A stretch of DNA of 22,301 nt from contig DVML01000030.1 in the NCBI GenBank assembly GCA_018714965.1, positions 1-22,301 of the forward strand, given 5' to 3'. Source of the DNA: Fimihabitans intestinipullorum (GTDB lineage Bacteria > Bacillota_I > Bacilli_A > RF39 > UBA660). The position numbers were made by a program, and so were the translations under genes. Every line of letters begins with the position of its first letter. Position 1 is the stretch's first letter. Below the pieces are notes generated by a model, which was not told the origin of the DNA, did no database searches, and saw nothing but the letters and a program-made list of their open reading frames with translations. Below, piece after piece: positions 1-7,407 of the stretch.

Positions 1-100
1 CAAATCTTTTAATTGCATCATTATTAATTTCAATTTCATGTGAATTAATAGGATTTTTTTTATATGTTCCATCATAATCACTTACTAATATTTTTTTCAT
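1..100 (-). CDS. HAD-superfamily phosphatase, N-terminal part (runs off the left edge)
   Basis: Only the first 33 codons are in the window. The protein starts MKKILVSDYDGTYKKN, which is the N-terminus of a Cof-like HAD hydrolase. It carries motif I, DxDGT, with Asp8 as the expected nucleophile and Asp10 as the general acid/base. Family members dephosphorylate sugar phosphates and other small phosphorylated metabolites in the cytoplasm. The ATG at 98-100 is set by GGAGAA at 105-110, which overlaps the TAG stop of the preceding oxidoreductase gene, so the two are translationally linked and share an operon. The substrate cannot be told from this fragment. The glycosyltransferase and PHP neighbours suggest a sugar phosphate, which is inference. 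Confidence 0.8.
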   Translation of the reverse strand, partial: MKKILVSDYDGTYKKNPINSHEIEINNDAIKRF

Positions 101-109
101 ACTGTTCTC

Positions 110-868
110 CTAATATTTAAAAACATCAATATAGTTTTCCTTTTTATTAAGTAATTCCTCTAATTTTTTTGATGAGAAATTATGAAAACTTATAAAATGT
201 TTTATTAAATTTTCAATTTTAGTATTTGATCTTAATAAATCGCTAAATACATTATTTCTAAATTCGTCACTATAGCCAATTAGTTCATGTCCTCCATATA
301 TTGTTAAATTTTTTCGATTTATAGTTAATGGGTCAATAAAGTAGTTTTGATCACGAGGTGTACTTAAAATAACAATATCTTTTAAAGAACTTACTGATTC
401 AATAATTTTTTTTAAAACTAAAGAGTCCCCCGTTAATTCAATATATGATTTATATGAATCATCAATTTTATCTACTTGCATCAATTTAACATCATACATT
501 TTTTCAATTAATTCTAAATTATGAAATGGATTCTTAGAATATATAAAAATTTTTTTATATCCGTGTTCTAACAAATTAATTAAACATGCTATACCAACAG
601 ATCCTAAGCCACATATTAAAATATTATCTTGAATTAAAACTCTTCTAAATAACAATTCTGATATTAATTCAAATCTTGAAAATACAATGTTATTAATTGA
701 AAAATTTGATGGAAATGATAATTTATTTTTTATCTCATTAGTATCTAATATATTATGATCCAAATCAAAAATGTATTGCTTCCCATTTTTCGGTTCGGAT
801 ATTGCCATATAACCATGTCCAACATACTTTTCAGTTCCTCTACTAAGAATACTATATTTAATCTTCAT
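110..868 (-). CDS. Short MDR-type (alcohol dehydrogenase-like) oxidoreductase
   Basis: This 252-residue protein looks like a medium-chain dehydrogenase/reductase. It has the SRGTE motif (residues 9-13) seen in a subset of zinc-type alcohol dehydrogenase relatives. A Rossmann nucleotide-binding turn GLGSVG lies at 87-92, followed by a typical beta-alpha-beta stretch. A longer frame extends up to 955, but I chose the ATG at 868. It has AGAGG at a good distance, gives a clean MKIKYSILSRGTE start and overlaps the preceding glycosyltransferase gene by only 11 bases. MDR enzymes usually have about 320-350 residues. Here roughly the first 30-40 residues of the catalytic domain are absent and I see no structural-zinc cysteine cluster. 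It may be a minimal family variant or a degenerate enzyme. Product and cofactor preference are not readable. Confidence 0.7.
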   Translation of the reverse strand: MKIKYSILSRGTEKYVGHGYMAISEPKNGKQYIFDLDHNILDTNEIKNKLSFPSNFSINNIVFSRFELISELLFRRVLIQDNILICGLGSVGIACLINLLEHGYKKIFIYSKNPFHNLELIEKMYDVKLMQVDKIDDSYKSYIELTGDSLVLKKIIESVSSLKDIVILSTPRDQNYFIDPLTINRKNLTIYGGHELIGYSDEFRNNVFSDLLRSNTKIENLIKHFISFHNFSSKKLEELLNKKENYIDVFKY

Positions 869-1874
869 AAAATAACCTCTCACAATTTTTAGTAAAGCAA
901 GAAACAACCTTACTCCAATTATATTTCTTATTAACATCATTATTAAGTTTAACATAATTTCTACTCATTGCATATTTCATAGCATTTAACAATCCATCTT
1001 TATCTGTAAAGGAATAATAAATCATTTGACTATTATCCATCATTTCTTCTATTTCCATACACCTAGGTGATATACATTGAATACCGGTATTATATATATT
1101 AATAAAGTTAGATGGAAAAAATCCGTACTTAAATGCTGGAAAATCCAAATCGTAAATATTAATAAAAGAATCTGTTATTGTAGATAATTTTTTCCAATCA
1201 TCATCACCTATAAAACCATCATAAAATTTTATATTATTATTAGATTCGACAAGTTTTTCAATATTTACATGTGCATTTTTAGATTCTTTTCCTGCAATTA
1301 TTAATATACAATTTTCCAATTTATTGAAATTTTCAATAACATAATCCAACATTTTATATTCATAGATATTACCAATAAACGTAAATACAAATTTATTAGT
1401 TTTAAAATTTTCAACTAAATTATTATTAAATTCATTATCTAACAAATTAAATCCCATGCCATGATTAATTGCATTAATACCATAATATTTTTTGATATTA
1501 TTTTTCAAGCAGTTAGAAAGAGTGAATACTAAATCACATTTTTTCATAAATTCTTTTGTTACATATTCATCAACTGTAGTAATACTCCTATCTATTGGAA
1601 AAAAGTTATGCAAAGTCCATACAACTTTCCAACCTTTCAATTTTAAATCATCAATTTTATTTAAAAATTCTATTGCTGTCTTCATATTATTACTATCATA
1701 AAATCTCTTTAATCTATTAAAATATATTATTCCTTTGTCATCGGGTGGAAAACATGGTAAATTTGGATCTATAGTATATTTATAGTCGTGATGTAACTCT
1801 AATTCCTTACAAAAATTATAAAAATATGGACTAGGATGAGTTATTCCAGCGTGTAAAATGTATAATGTAATCAT
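858..1874 (-). CDS. GT-B fold glycosyltransferase (GT4-like)
   Basis: This 338-residue protein has the pattern of a retaining GT-B glycosyltransferase. The N-terminal acceptor half contains VVWTLHNFFPID and FTLSNCLKNNI, which resemble the HNxxP and 'signature Ser' segments of GT4-like enzymes. The C-terminal donor half contains FTFIGNIYEYK, ILIIAGK and KFYDGFIGDDDW, the usual alternating Rossmann strands. It should transfer a sugar from a nucleotide donor to an unknown acceptor at the cytoplasmic face. No membrane segment or signal peptide is visible. The start ATG overlaps the PHP gene stop (ATGA, 1871-1874) and has no strong ribosome site, so translation is probably coupled. I cannot assign donor or acceptor. 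The family is quite certain, the role is not. Confidence 0.75.
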   Translation of the reverse strand: MITLYILHAGITHPSPYFYNFCKELELHHDYKYTIDPNLPCFPPDDKGIIYFNRLKRFYDSNNMKTAIEFLNKIDDLKLKGWKVVWTLHNFFPIDRSITTVDEYVTKEFMKKCDLVFTLSNCLKNNIKKYYGINAINHGMGFNLLDNEFNNNLVENFKTNKFVFTFIGNIYEYKMLDYVIENFNKLENCILIIAGKESKNAHVNIEKLVESNNNIKFYDGFIGDDDWKKLSTITDSFINIYDLDFPAFKYGFFPSNFINIYNTGIQCISPRCMEIEEMMDNSQMIYYSFTDKDGLLNAMKYAMSRNYVKLNNDVNKKYNWSKVVSCFTKNCERLFYED

Positions 1875-2548
1875 ATTTTTCTTATTGCCTTTCTTATTCT
1901 TCCTTTTACCAATGAATAATTATCACCAATTTGATTGATATTATGTGCATCACTACCAATAGTATATTTCACATCATTCTGATTAATTAAAGAAAAAATA
2001 TAAGCGAATTGTTCTTCATCCCATAAACTTCTATGACTAGTATTAATTTCTACTGCAATATTCTTTTTTTTACATAATAAAATAATTTTTTCTATAACTT
2101 CTTTATAATCTTTCCAATTTTCTCTTAACTTTAAATGCCCTATTATTGAAATAGGATAATTGTTTATCATATCAATAATCGAGTTGAAATAATCTAATCC
2201 ATCAGTAAATTTAATACTATGTATTGAACCAATCACATAATCAAAGTTATGTAACTTTAAATAATTTAAAGTTTTTTCTCTAAATTCATTATCATAAGAA
2301 TAGTCTATTTCAATACCACTATAAATATATAATTCAGGATATTCCTGTCTAGCAATTTCAACTATTCTTTTTAATTTTATATAATTGACATCATCAATTA
2401 AAAGACCATGATGTTTTTCTGAAATTCTCATACCATGTTCTAAAAAAACTATTTTATCAACTTTAAACTTCTTTTCTTTTTCAATAAAATCACTCACAGA
2501 ATTTTTACCTTCTAAAATATCTCTCACGTGAACATGCATATCTAACAT
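1871..2548 (-). CDS. PHP-domain phosphoesterase (histidinol-phosphatase-like)
   Basis: This is a 225-residue single-domain PHP protein. The metal-binding set is complete by eye: HVH (His5, His7), LEH (Glu37, His38), GIE (Glu80), GSIH (His110), GHL (His138) and GSDAH (Asp200, His202). This layout is that of HisK/HisJ-type monoester phosphatases that use a trinuclear metal centre. No other histidine gene is nearby, so histidine biosynthesis is unlikely and a phosphorylated intermediate of the operon product is a better guess. CpsB-type capsule tyrosine phosphatases also belong to PHP, but the sequence looks closer to HisK. It overlaps the glycosyltransferase by 4 bases and lies 5 bases after the NUDIX gene, whose last codons (GGGTGA) serve as its ribosome site. 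Confidence 0.8.
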   Translation of the reverse strand: MLDMHVHVRDILEGKNSVSDFIEKEKKFKVDKIVFLEHGMRISEKHHGLLIDDVNYIKLKRIVEIARQEYPELYIYSGIEIDYSYDNEFREKTLNYLKLHNFDYVIGSIHSIKFTDGLDYFNSIIDMINNYPISIIGHLKLRENWKDYKEVIEKIILLCKKKNIAVEINTSHRSLWDEEQFAYIFSLINQNDVKYTIGSDAHNINQIGDNYSLVKGRIRKAIRKI

Positions 2549-2553
2549 TTAAA

Positions 2554-3027
2554 TCACCCACTTTTTCTTACATACTTCATGATTTTTTTATCATTTTTAT
2601 GATCCGAATCTATAAATTCTTTCTCCTCAGAAATAATAAAATTATAATTTTTAATATTTTGCTTATGTACCCATTTGAAAATCATGTATTCTCCTTCTAA
2701 TCCGTGAAATGCAAACTCATCCTCAATAACTTTATTATATACACTCAAAAAATTAAACTCCAATTCATGAACTTGTACATTGTTGATAGTATAAAAATTC
2801 TCTAAAATCATAACCAGATTAAACTCTAAATTATATCCAAGTTCCTCATAAATTTCTCTCTTAATAGCTTCATCTGTCGATTCATAAAATTTTAGTCTAC
2901 CACCTGGTAACATCCAATAATTATTGTTAATCTTTTTATGAATTAACACATAATTATCTGATAAATCATATATAAATGCACCTACCCTAATATTTAATTT
3001 CTGTTCATTATTTAACGCAATATTCAT
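2554..3027 (-). CDS. NUDIX hydrolase
   Basis: This 157-residue protein has a perfect NUDIX box at residues 43-65. Gly43 is followed by five residues and Glu49, then seven residues and REIYEELGY. NUDIX enzymes hydrolyse a nucleoside diphosphate linked to another group, using Mg bound by the REUXEE glutamates. LPGGRL just before the box is typical of the general MutT/ADP-ribose-type group. The position inside a glycosyltransferase/radical SAM operon suggests a nucleotide-sugar or nucleotide-activated intermediate, but the sequence does not show which. It overlaps the end of the radical SAM gene by 20 bases. The start at 3027 has GGCGGAG about 11 bases upstream. Confidence 0.85.
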   Translation of the reverse strand: MNIALNNEQKLNIRVGAFIYDLSDNYVLIHKKINNNYWMLPGGRLKFYESTDEAIKREIYEELGYNLEFNLVMILENFYTINNVQVHELEFNFLSVYNKVIEDEFAFHGLEGEYMIFKWVHKQNIKNYNFIISEEKEFIDSDHKNDKKIMKYVRKSG

Positions 3028-3955
3028 TTTTTCTTAACTCCGCCTCAACAGAACTTGGCCACAAACACCCGGAGCATATCGAAGAATCAATATTTCTATC
3101 CTTAATAAAGTTATCAAGATTTTCCGAATTATCTAAATCAAATATAGAATATTTTTTGTTTACATTCCCAATAACATCACAACAACAAACCATTTTTCCA
3201 TCACTATCAATTCTGAGTTCTGATAGCCCTTCACATTTCCAATTTAAGTCTTTTATAAATTTTTTTGACATATCAAGAAATTCACTTGAATTTGCAATTA
3301 AAAATCCATCTTTTTTCATTCCTATTATTTTATCTATTACTAAACAATATTTCTCTATGTCTTCTTCAGTAACAAATGCAAAATTTTGATTATTCTTTCT
3401 ATGTTCATATTCTCCCTCATGACTATGATGAAACGGCAAGAAATATACACTCACATTTTTATTAGTCATATATTCAATTAATTGTTCAACATTGTCAATA
3501 TTTTTTTTATTTAAAACCGCATAATCAACAATTTGTATATTTTTATTTAAAGCTACTAATTCATCAATCATTTTTAACCCCATTCTGTTCTTAAATGGGC
3601 TTATTGATGTCTTAATATTCATAGAATCAACACTTACACCTATTCGGCTCAACCCAGAGTCTATTACACGAACAACCTGATCTAAATTATTATAAGCATT
3701 TGTAGTCATAGAACATTTGATACCTAATGTATTCTCATAAAAATCAACAAACTCTGGTAATTTCTTATATTCTGTAGGTTCTCCGCCTAAAATAACCAAA
3801 TCTTTAATTCCTATTGATTTTAAAATCACTCCTGCTTTTTTCCATTGCTCTAATGTTAAATCTTCTTTTTTCACAGATTGAATATTACAATATGGACAAT
3901 TTAAATTGCAATTTCTAGTAATTCTAATTCCAGCATTAATAAATTGATTTTTCAT
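3008..3955 (-). CDS. Radical SAM enzyme with a C-terminal cysteine cluster
   Basis: This is a 315-residue radical SAM protein. The [4Fe-4S] motif CNLNCPYC lies at residues 16-23 (Cys16, Cys20, Cys23), and the SAM-binding GGEPT lies at 57-61. A second cysteine group near the C-terminus (Cys241, Cys257-259, Cys294, Cys297 with the CSGC motif) resembles a SPASM/twitch auxiliary-cluster domain, though not a canonical one. Three in-frame ATGs lie at 3964, 3961 and 3955. AAGAGG (3965-3970) is spaced properly only for the third, so I start there. It overlaps the hydrolase gene and the NUDIX gene. Such enzymes modify peptides, sugars or nucleosides. No precursor peptide is visible, so a sugar or small-molecule substrate is more likely here. 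That last point is inference. Confidence 0.85.
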   Translation of the reverse strand: MKNQFINAGIRITRNCNLNCPYCNIQSVKKEDLTLEQWKKAGVILKSIGIKDLVILGGEPTEYKKLPEFVDFYENTLGIKCSMTTNAYNNLDQVVRVIDSGLSRIGVSVDSMNIKTSISPFKNRMGLKMIDELVALNKNIQIVDYAVLNKKNIDNVEQLIEYMTNKNVSVYFLPFHHSHEGEYEHRKNNQNFAFVTEEDIEKYCLVIDKIIGMKKDGFLIANSSEFLDMSKKFIKDLNWKCEGLSELRIDSDGKMVCCCDVIGNVNKKYSIFDLDNSENLDNFIKDRNIDSSICSGCLWPSSVEAELRKNEYCVK

Positions 3956-4805
3956 AATCATCATCCTCTTTTATATATTTTAAAATCAAACTTGTTAATT
4001 CTTGTTCCTTTCCTTGATAAATATGACCTGTATTATCTAATATCGAAATTTCTTTAATATTTTTATTTAAAAATTTTCTTTTTTCTTCTATATGTTTTAT
4101 ATATTTTTTTTCTTCTTCGCCATAAATTATATAAATGTTTTTATCAATACTATTAAACTGAGAAAAATCATTATTTTCTCTATTCATCATAGGAAAATTA
4201 TCCAAATTTTGATTATTCATCATGTCATAAAATGAGATAAAGTTTTTGTAAAAAAAACCACAACATATAAAACTATTTAATTCCTTCATGTTTTTCAAAT
4301 TATTAGCTCTATCAAATAACTCATTAATTTCTCTTCTATTAGACATTCTTGTCTTCAAATCTAACGGAGATAACAATATGATACTATTTATATATTTCTT
4401 AAACTTATTTTGTGATGACATATAATAAATTAGTTTATTACATCCATGACTATGACCAATTAAATTGATTTTTTTAGCACCATGAATAATTGCATAATTA
4501 ATCCATGCGTCAAAGTCATAAATACAATCATCAAAATTTTCAAAAGCCGAACCAATAGTTTTTCCTTTATTAATAGAATCAAGCGGATTACTACTAATTA
4601 TTTGAAAAGATCCCCTGTGATGACAACATAAAAACTTAAAACCTGCTAATGAAATCTGTTTTCCTAAAACATCAATAAATTCATTAGTTAAAATATTTCC
4701 ATCGACTCCCGGAAAAATTAAATTCCAATTAAATTCATTAGAGTTACCATATATAAAGCCAATTAAATCAACTTTATCTTCTGTTACACATCTAACTCTC
4801 TCCAT
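3936..4805 (-). CDS. Alpha/beta-hydrolase (DUF1749-like)
   Basis: This 289-residue protein has an alpha/beta-hydrolase pattern. An oxyanion-hole-type stretch FPGVDGN lies near residue 32. The nucleophile elbow LIGHSHG is at 115-121 with Ser119, and the likely catalytic histidine is in DNTGHIY near residue 261. The acid is less clear: IIYGEEEK sits where the Asp/Glu is expected. It most resembles the DUF1749 type of hydrolase. It probably cleaves or transfers an ester or thioester, which would pair naturally with the acyl ligase made just before it. Two ATGs are possible. AAGGGGG (4812-4818) touches the first (4811) and is correctly spaced for the second (4805), which I chose. The start overlaps the ligase stop by 14 bases. 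Confidence 0.75.
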   Translation of the reverse strand: MERVRCVTEDKVDLIGFIYGNSNEFNWNLIFPGVDGNILTNEFIDVLGKQISLAGFKFLCCHHRGSFQIISSNPLDSINKGKTIGSAFENFDDCIYDFDAWINYAIIHGAKKINLIGHSHGCNKLIYYMSSQNKFKKYINSIILLSPLDLKTRMSNRREINELFDRANNLKNMKELNSFICCGFFYKNFISFYDMMNNQNLDNFPMMNRENNDFSQFNSIDKNIYIIYGEEEKKYIKHIEEKRKFLNKNIKEISILDNTGHIYQGKEQELTSLILKYIKEDDDYEKSIY

Positions 4806-6480
4806 ACTCATCCCCCTTTATCTCTTGAAACAACTCATTACATTTTTTTCTGCTAATTTTTCCATTTGAAAATCTAGGAATTTTATTTTTTCTTAAAAAT
4901 AATATATTAGAATAATTTATTTTTATTTGTAACTTTTCATCAATCAAATTTAAAATTTTTTTCTTAATTATATCATCATTTTCTCTACTCATTGATGTTT
5001 CTATGAAAACACCAATCTCTTCATTAGAATCTATTTTATCTTTTTTAGAAAAAACAACAATGTTATTAATAACTTCCTTATATTTTGAATTCAATAAACA
5101 ATTTTCAATCTCATAAGGAGAAATATTTTTTCCTTTAACTTTTATAATTTCTTTCAATCTTCCCGTAACAAACAAATAATTATCTTCATCTAAAAATCCT
5201 AAATCACCGGTACGATAATATGTTTTGTTATTATATTTCACAAAATTAAAATTATCTTTTGTATTGATATAACCATTAGATAGCGAAGGAACACTTATAA
5301 CAATTTCACCAATTGTTTTATTTAATAATTTGTTATATGTAAATGGTTCAAATATTATAACATTATCAGATGATACTTTCCCTACACTTACAATTGTACA
5401 ACTATTAAACTTATTAGTAATATTAACAGTATTATTAAATTTCAAATCATACTCATCTACATCTATTGTTTTGATTGACTCGTCAGTCTTGATTGCGCAT
5501 AGCAATCCTGAAATTTCACTCATCCCATAATTTGGCGAAAAAGCATTAGAACTAAAACCAAATTTGGATAATTTTTCTAAAAAAGATTTTAATAGTTTGT
5601 AATTAATTGCTTCTCCACCAAGTGAAACAATTTTTAACTTACTCAAGTTAAAATTTAATATTTGATTATTATTTATATATTCAATTCCCTTTTCTAAAAA
5701 AAGATTAGATGCCGGAGTATGTGTATTTGTGATATTAAATTTAGACAATCCTTCAAAGAATGTATCAAATTTTAACGAAAATTCCTTAGGACTCATTATA
5801 TAACAAGTACCACCAGTATAAATTGGTAATAAAAATCCTGTTACCAATCCATATATATGAGAATGTGGCATCCAATTTAAACACACGTCATTATCATTTA
5901 TATCCCACAATGACTGACAAAATTTAACATTCTCTTCTAATTCTTCAATAGAAATTTGTACACCCTTTGAAACCTTAGTTGAACCTGATGTAAGTAAAAT
6001 AATATCTCCGTTAATATCTTTTCTTATATTATTAAACTTTAACTTTATATTATTGTTGCATAAATCTATAAAATTAATGTTACATTTATCGCAAATTACA
6101 TCAAAATCTTGAAATTTACAATTAGTAATTATTAAATTAATAAATGGCATTTCGTTCTTTAACTCTACTATTTGATTAATAATCTTATCTTTTGAAACTG
6201 TTTTTCCTATCGTCCTAATTATTGGTTTTAATTTAGCTTCAATACATCCAAATAAAATCGGAAGAAAATCAACGCCTGCTTGTAAATAAAGAATACAAAC
6301 TCTATCTGATATCTCCAAAGATGTAAAATACTTTGAATAAAAATCTATTTCGCTTAATAATTTATTATATGTTATTGTTTCAACAATTTTATTATCCTCA
6401 ATATAAGAAAAAGCTGTTTTATTTCCGTTTACCACAGACATATCATAAATCTTTTTAATAAATACATTTCCACATTCCAT
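4792..6480 (-). CDS. AMP-forming acyl ligase (acyl-CoA synthetase / FAAL-like)
   Basis: This 562-residue ANL-superfamily adenylating enzyme has all main motifs: P-loop TSGSTKVSKG (164-173), NYGMSE (317-322), YRTGDLG (422-428), the hinge region GRLKEIIKVKGKN (440-452) and the C-terminal GKISRKK with Lys541 as the adenylation lysine. The WMPHSHIYGL and PIYTGGTCYIMSP segments resemble fatty-acyl-AMP ligases and long-chain acyl-CoA synthetases more than amino-acid adenylation domains. It should activate a carboxylic acid as acyl-AMP, then pass it to CoA or a carrier. No carrier-protein gene is visible in the window. It is the first gene of its operon, with a promoter 34 bases upstream and GGAG at 6489-6492. 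The acid used cannot be deduced. Confidence 0.85.
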   Translation of the reverse strand: MECGNVFIKKIYDMSVVNGNKTAFSYIEDNKIVETITYNKLLSEIDFYSKYFTSLEISDRVCILYLQAGVDFLPILFGCIEAKLKPIIRTIGKTVSKDKIINQIVELKNEMPFINLIITNCKFQDFDVICDKCNINFIDLCNNNIKLKFNNIRKDINGDIILLTSGSTKVSKGVQISIEELEENVKFCQSLWDINDNDVCLNWMPHSHIYGLVTGFLLPIYTGGTCYIMSPKEFSLKFDTFFEGLSKFNITNTHTPASNLFLEKGIEYINNNQILNFNLSKLKIVSLGGEAINYKLLKSFLEKLSKFGFSSNAFSPNYGMSEISGLLCAIKTDESIKTIDVDEYDLKFNNTVNITNKFNSCTIVSVGKVSSDNVIIFEPFTYNKLLNKTIGEIVISVPSLSNGYINTKDNFNFVKYNNKTYYRTGDLGFLDEDNYLFVTGRLKEIIKVKGKNISPYEIENCLLNSKYKEVINNIVVFSKKDKIDSNEEIGVFIETSMSRENDDIIKKKILNLIDEKLQIKINYSNILFLRKNKIPRFSNGKISRKKCNELFQEIKGDEYGES

Positions 6481-6513
6481 AATACAGTCTCCATCGAATT
6501 TAAATTGTAAAAT

Positions 6514-6541
6514 ATTCTATCACATAAAATTAATTTGTCAA
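6514..6541 (-). promoter_or_regulatory. Sigma-A-type promoter of the ligase/radical-SAM operon
   Basis: Read on the minus strand, TTGACA (6536-6541) and TAGAAT (6514-6519) are separated by 16 bases, and TGA before the -10 makes it an extended -10. It sits in the only 74-base gap of this gene series, just before the ligase start, so the eight genes downstream can be transcribed separately from ugd and the GT2 gene. Confidence 0.8.
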
Positions 6542-6554
6542 TTTATGGAGAAAA

Positions 6555-7397
6555 TCATTTATAAATATTTTTTTGTATTCTGTTCATTAATATTTTCATT
6601 TTCTTTTTATCATCATTTGACTTGGAAAAATTTAGACCAACTTGATACATTAAGGATATATTTTTATTTAATATGTCCAAATTTCCACCATGTTCTAAAA
6701 ACATTTTTAAATTATTATTAGAAACTAGTCCAAATGCATCAGAATACAATGAATTATTACTACTTAAACTATTATCTGTTTCATAATACATATAAAGTTT
6801 TTCATCAATAAAATACATATCATTTACAACTGAAAAATAATCAAAGCAAAATTTTTCATCTTCCGCAAAATTTATATTAATAAATCTAATATTAAATTTA
6901 TCAATAATTGATTTTTTGAAAACTTTATTCCAAACCCAATAACTAACAAAAGCAGATAAATATTTTTCAGGAAATTTTTGAATTATTTCATCAATATTTA
7001 CCAGTTCATTATGAAGAAATCGATATTCTTTTTGATTATTTTTCATTACATTAAATATATATAAATCTTTTTCCAATTTAATTTTTTCTAAAATTACATT
7101 AACGTAATTATCAAATACAAAATCATCACTATCAATAAAAGTAATATAATTTCCTCTTGCAATTTCTATTCCTGCATTACGACTATATGCAACACCTAAA
7201 TTATCTTTATTTCTCAAAATTTTAAAATCCTTATATTTTTTTATTATTTCAATAGATTCATCATTGCTGCAATCATCAACAATTATAACTTCAACACAAT
7301 CATTTACTTGTTTTTTTATTGAAGCTAAGCATCTATCAAGACTTGTTCCTTTATTATAATTAGGAATAATTATTGATAAAATAATATCATTTTTCAT
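6555..7397 (-). CDS. GT2-family glycosyltransferase (GT-A fold)
   Basis: This 280-residue protein starts with the classic GT2 pattern ILSIIIPNYNKG. It is followed by IIVDDCSND (about 38-46), NLGVAYSRNAGIE and the metal-binding DxD in FIDSDD (88-92). WNKVFKKS and a following AEDEKF segment match the acceptor/catalytic part of capsule-type GT2 enzymes. It should transfer a sugar, possibly a UDP-glucuronate-derived residue given that ugd lies directly before it with a 10-base gap. There are no transmembrane segments, so it is a soluble or peripheral enzyme and not a processive hyaluronan-type synthase. AGGGGG at the correct distance sets the start at 7397. The exact linkage is unknown. Confidence 0.85.
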   Translation of the reverse strand: MKNDIILSIIIPNYNKGTSLDRCLASIKKQVNDCVEVIIVDDCSNDESIEIIKKYKDFKILRNKDNLGVAYSRNAGIEIARGNYITFIDSDDFVFDNYVNVILEKIKLEKDLYIFNVMKNNQKEYRFLHNELVNIDEIIQKFPEKYLSAFVSYWVWNKVFKKSIIDKFNIRFININFAEDEKFCFDYFSVVNDMYFIDEKLYMYYETDNSLSSNNSLYSDAFGLVSNNNLKMFLEHGGNLDILNKNISLMYQVGLNFSKSNDDKKKMKILMNRIQKNIYK

Positions 7398-7407
7398 CCT
7401 ATTCCCC

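Noticed and set aside
869..955. 29-codon N-terminal extension of the MDR oxidoreductase
   Set aside because: It lies wholly within the glycosyltransferase coding sequence, has no family similarity, and a better ribosome site and start exist at 868.
3008..3955. A RiPP cluster based on the radical SAM gene
   Set aside because: No short precursor ORF with a ribosome site, no peptidase/exporter pair and no lanthipeptide or sactipeptide partner is visible.
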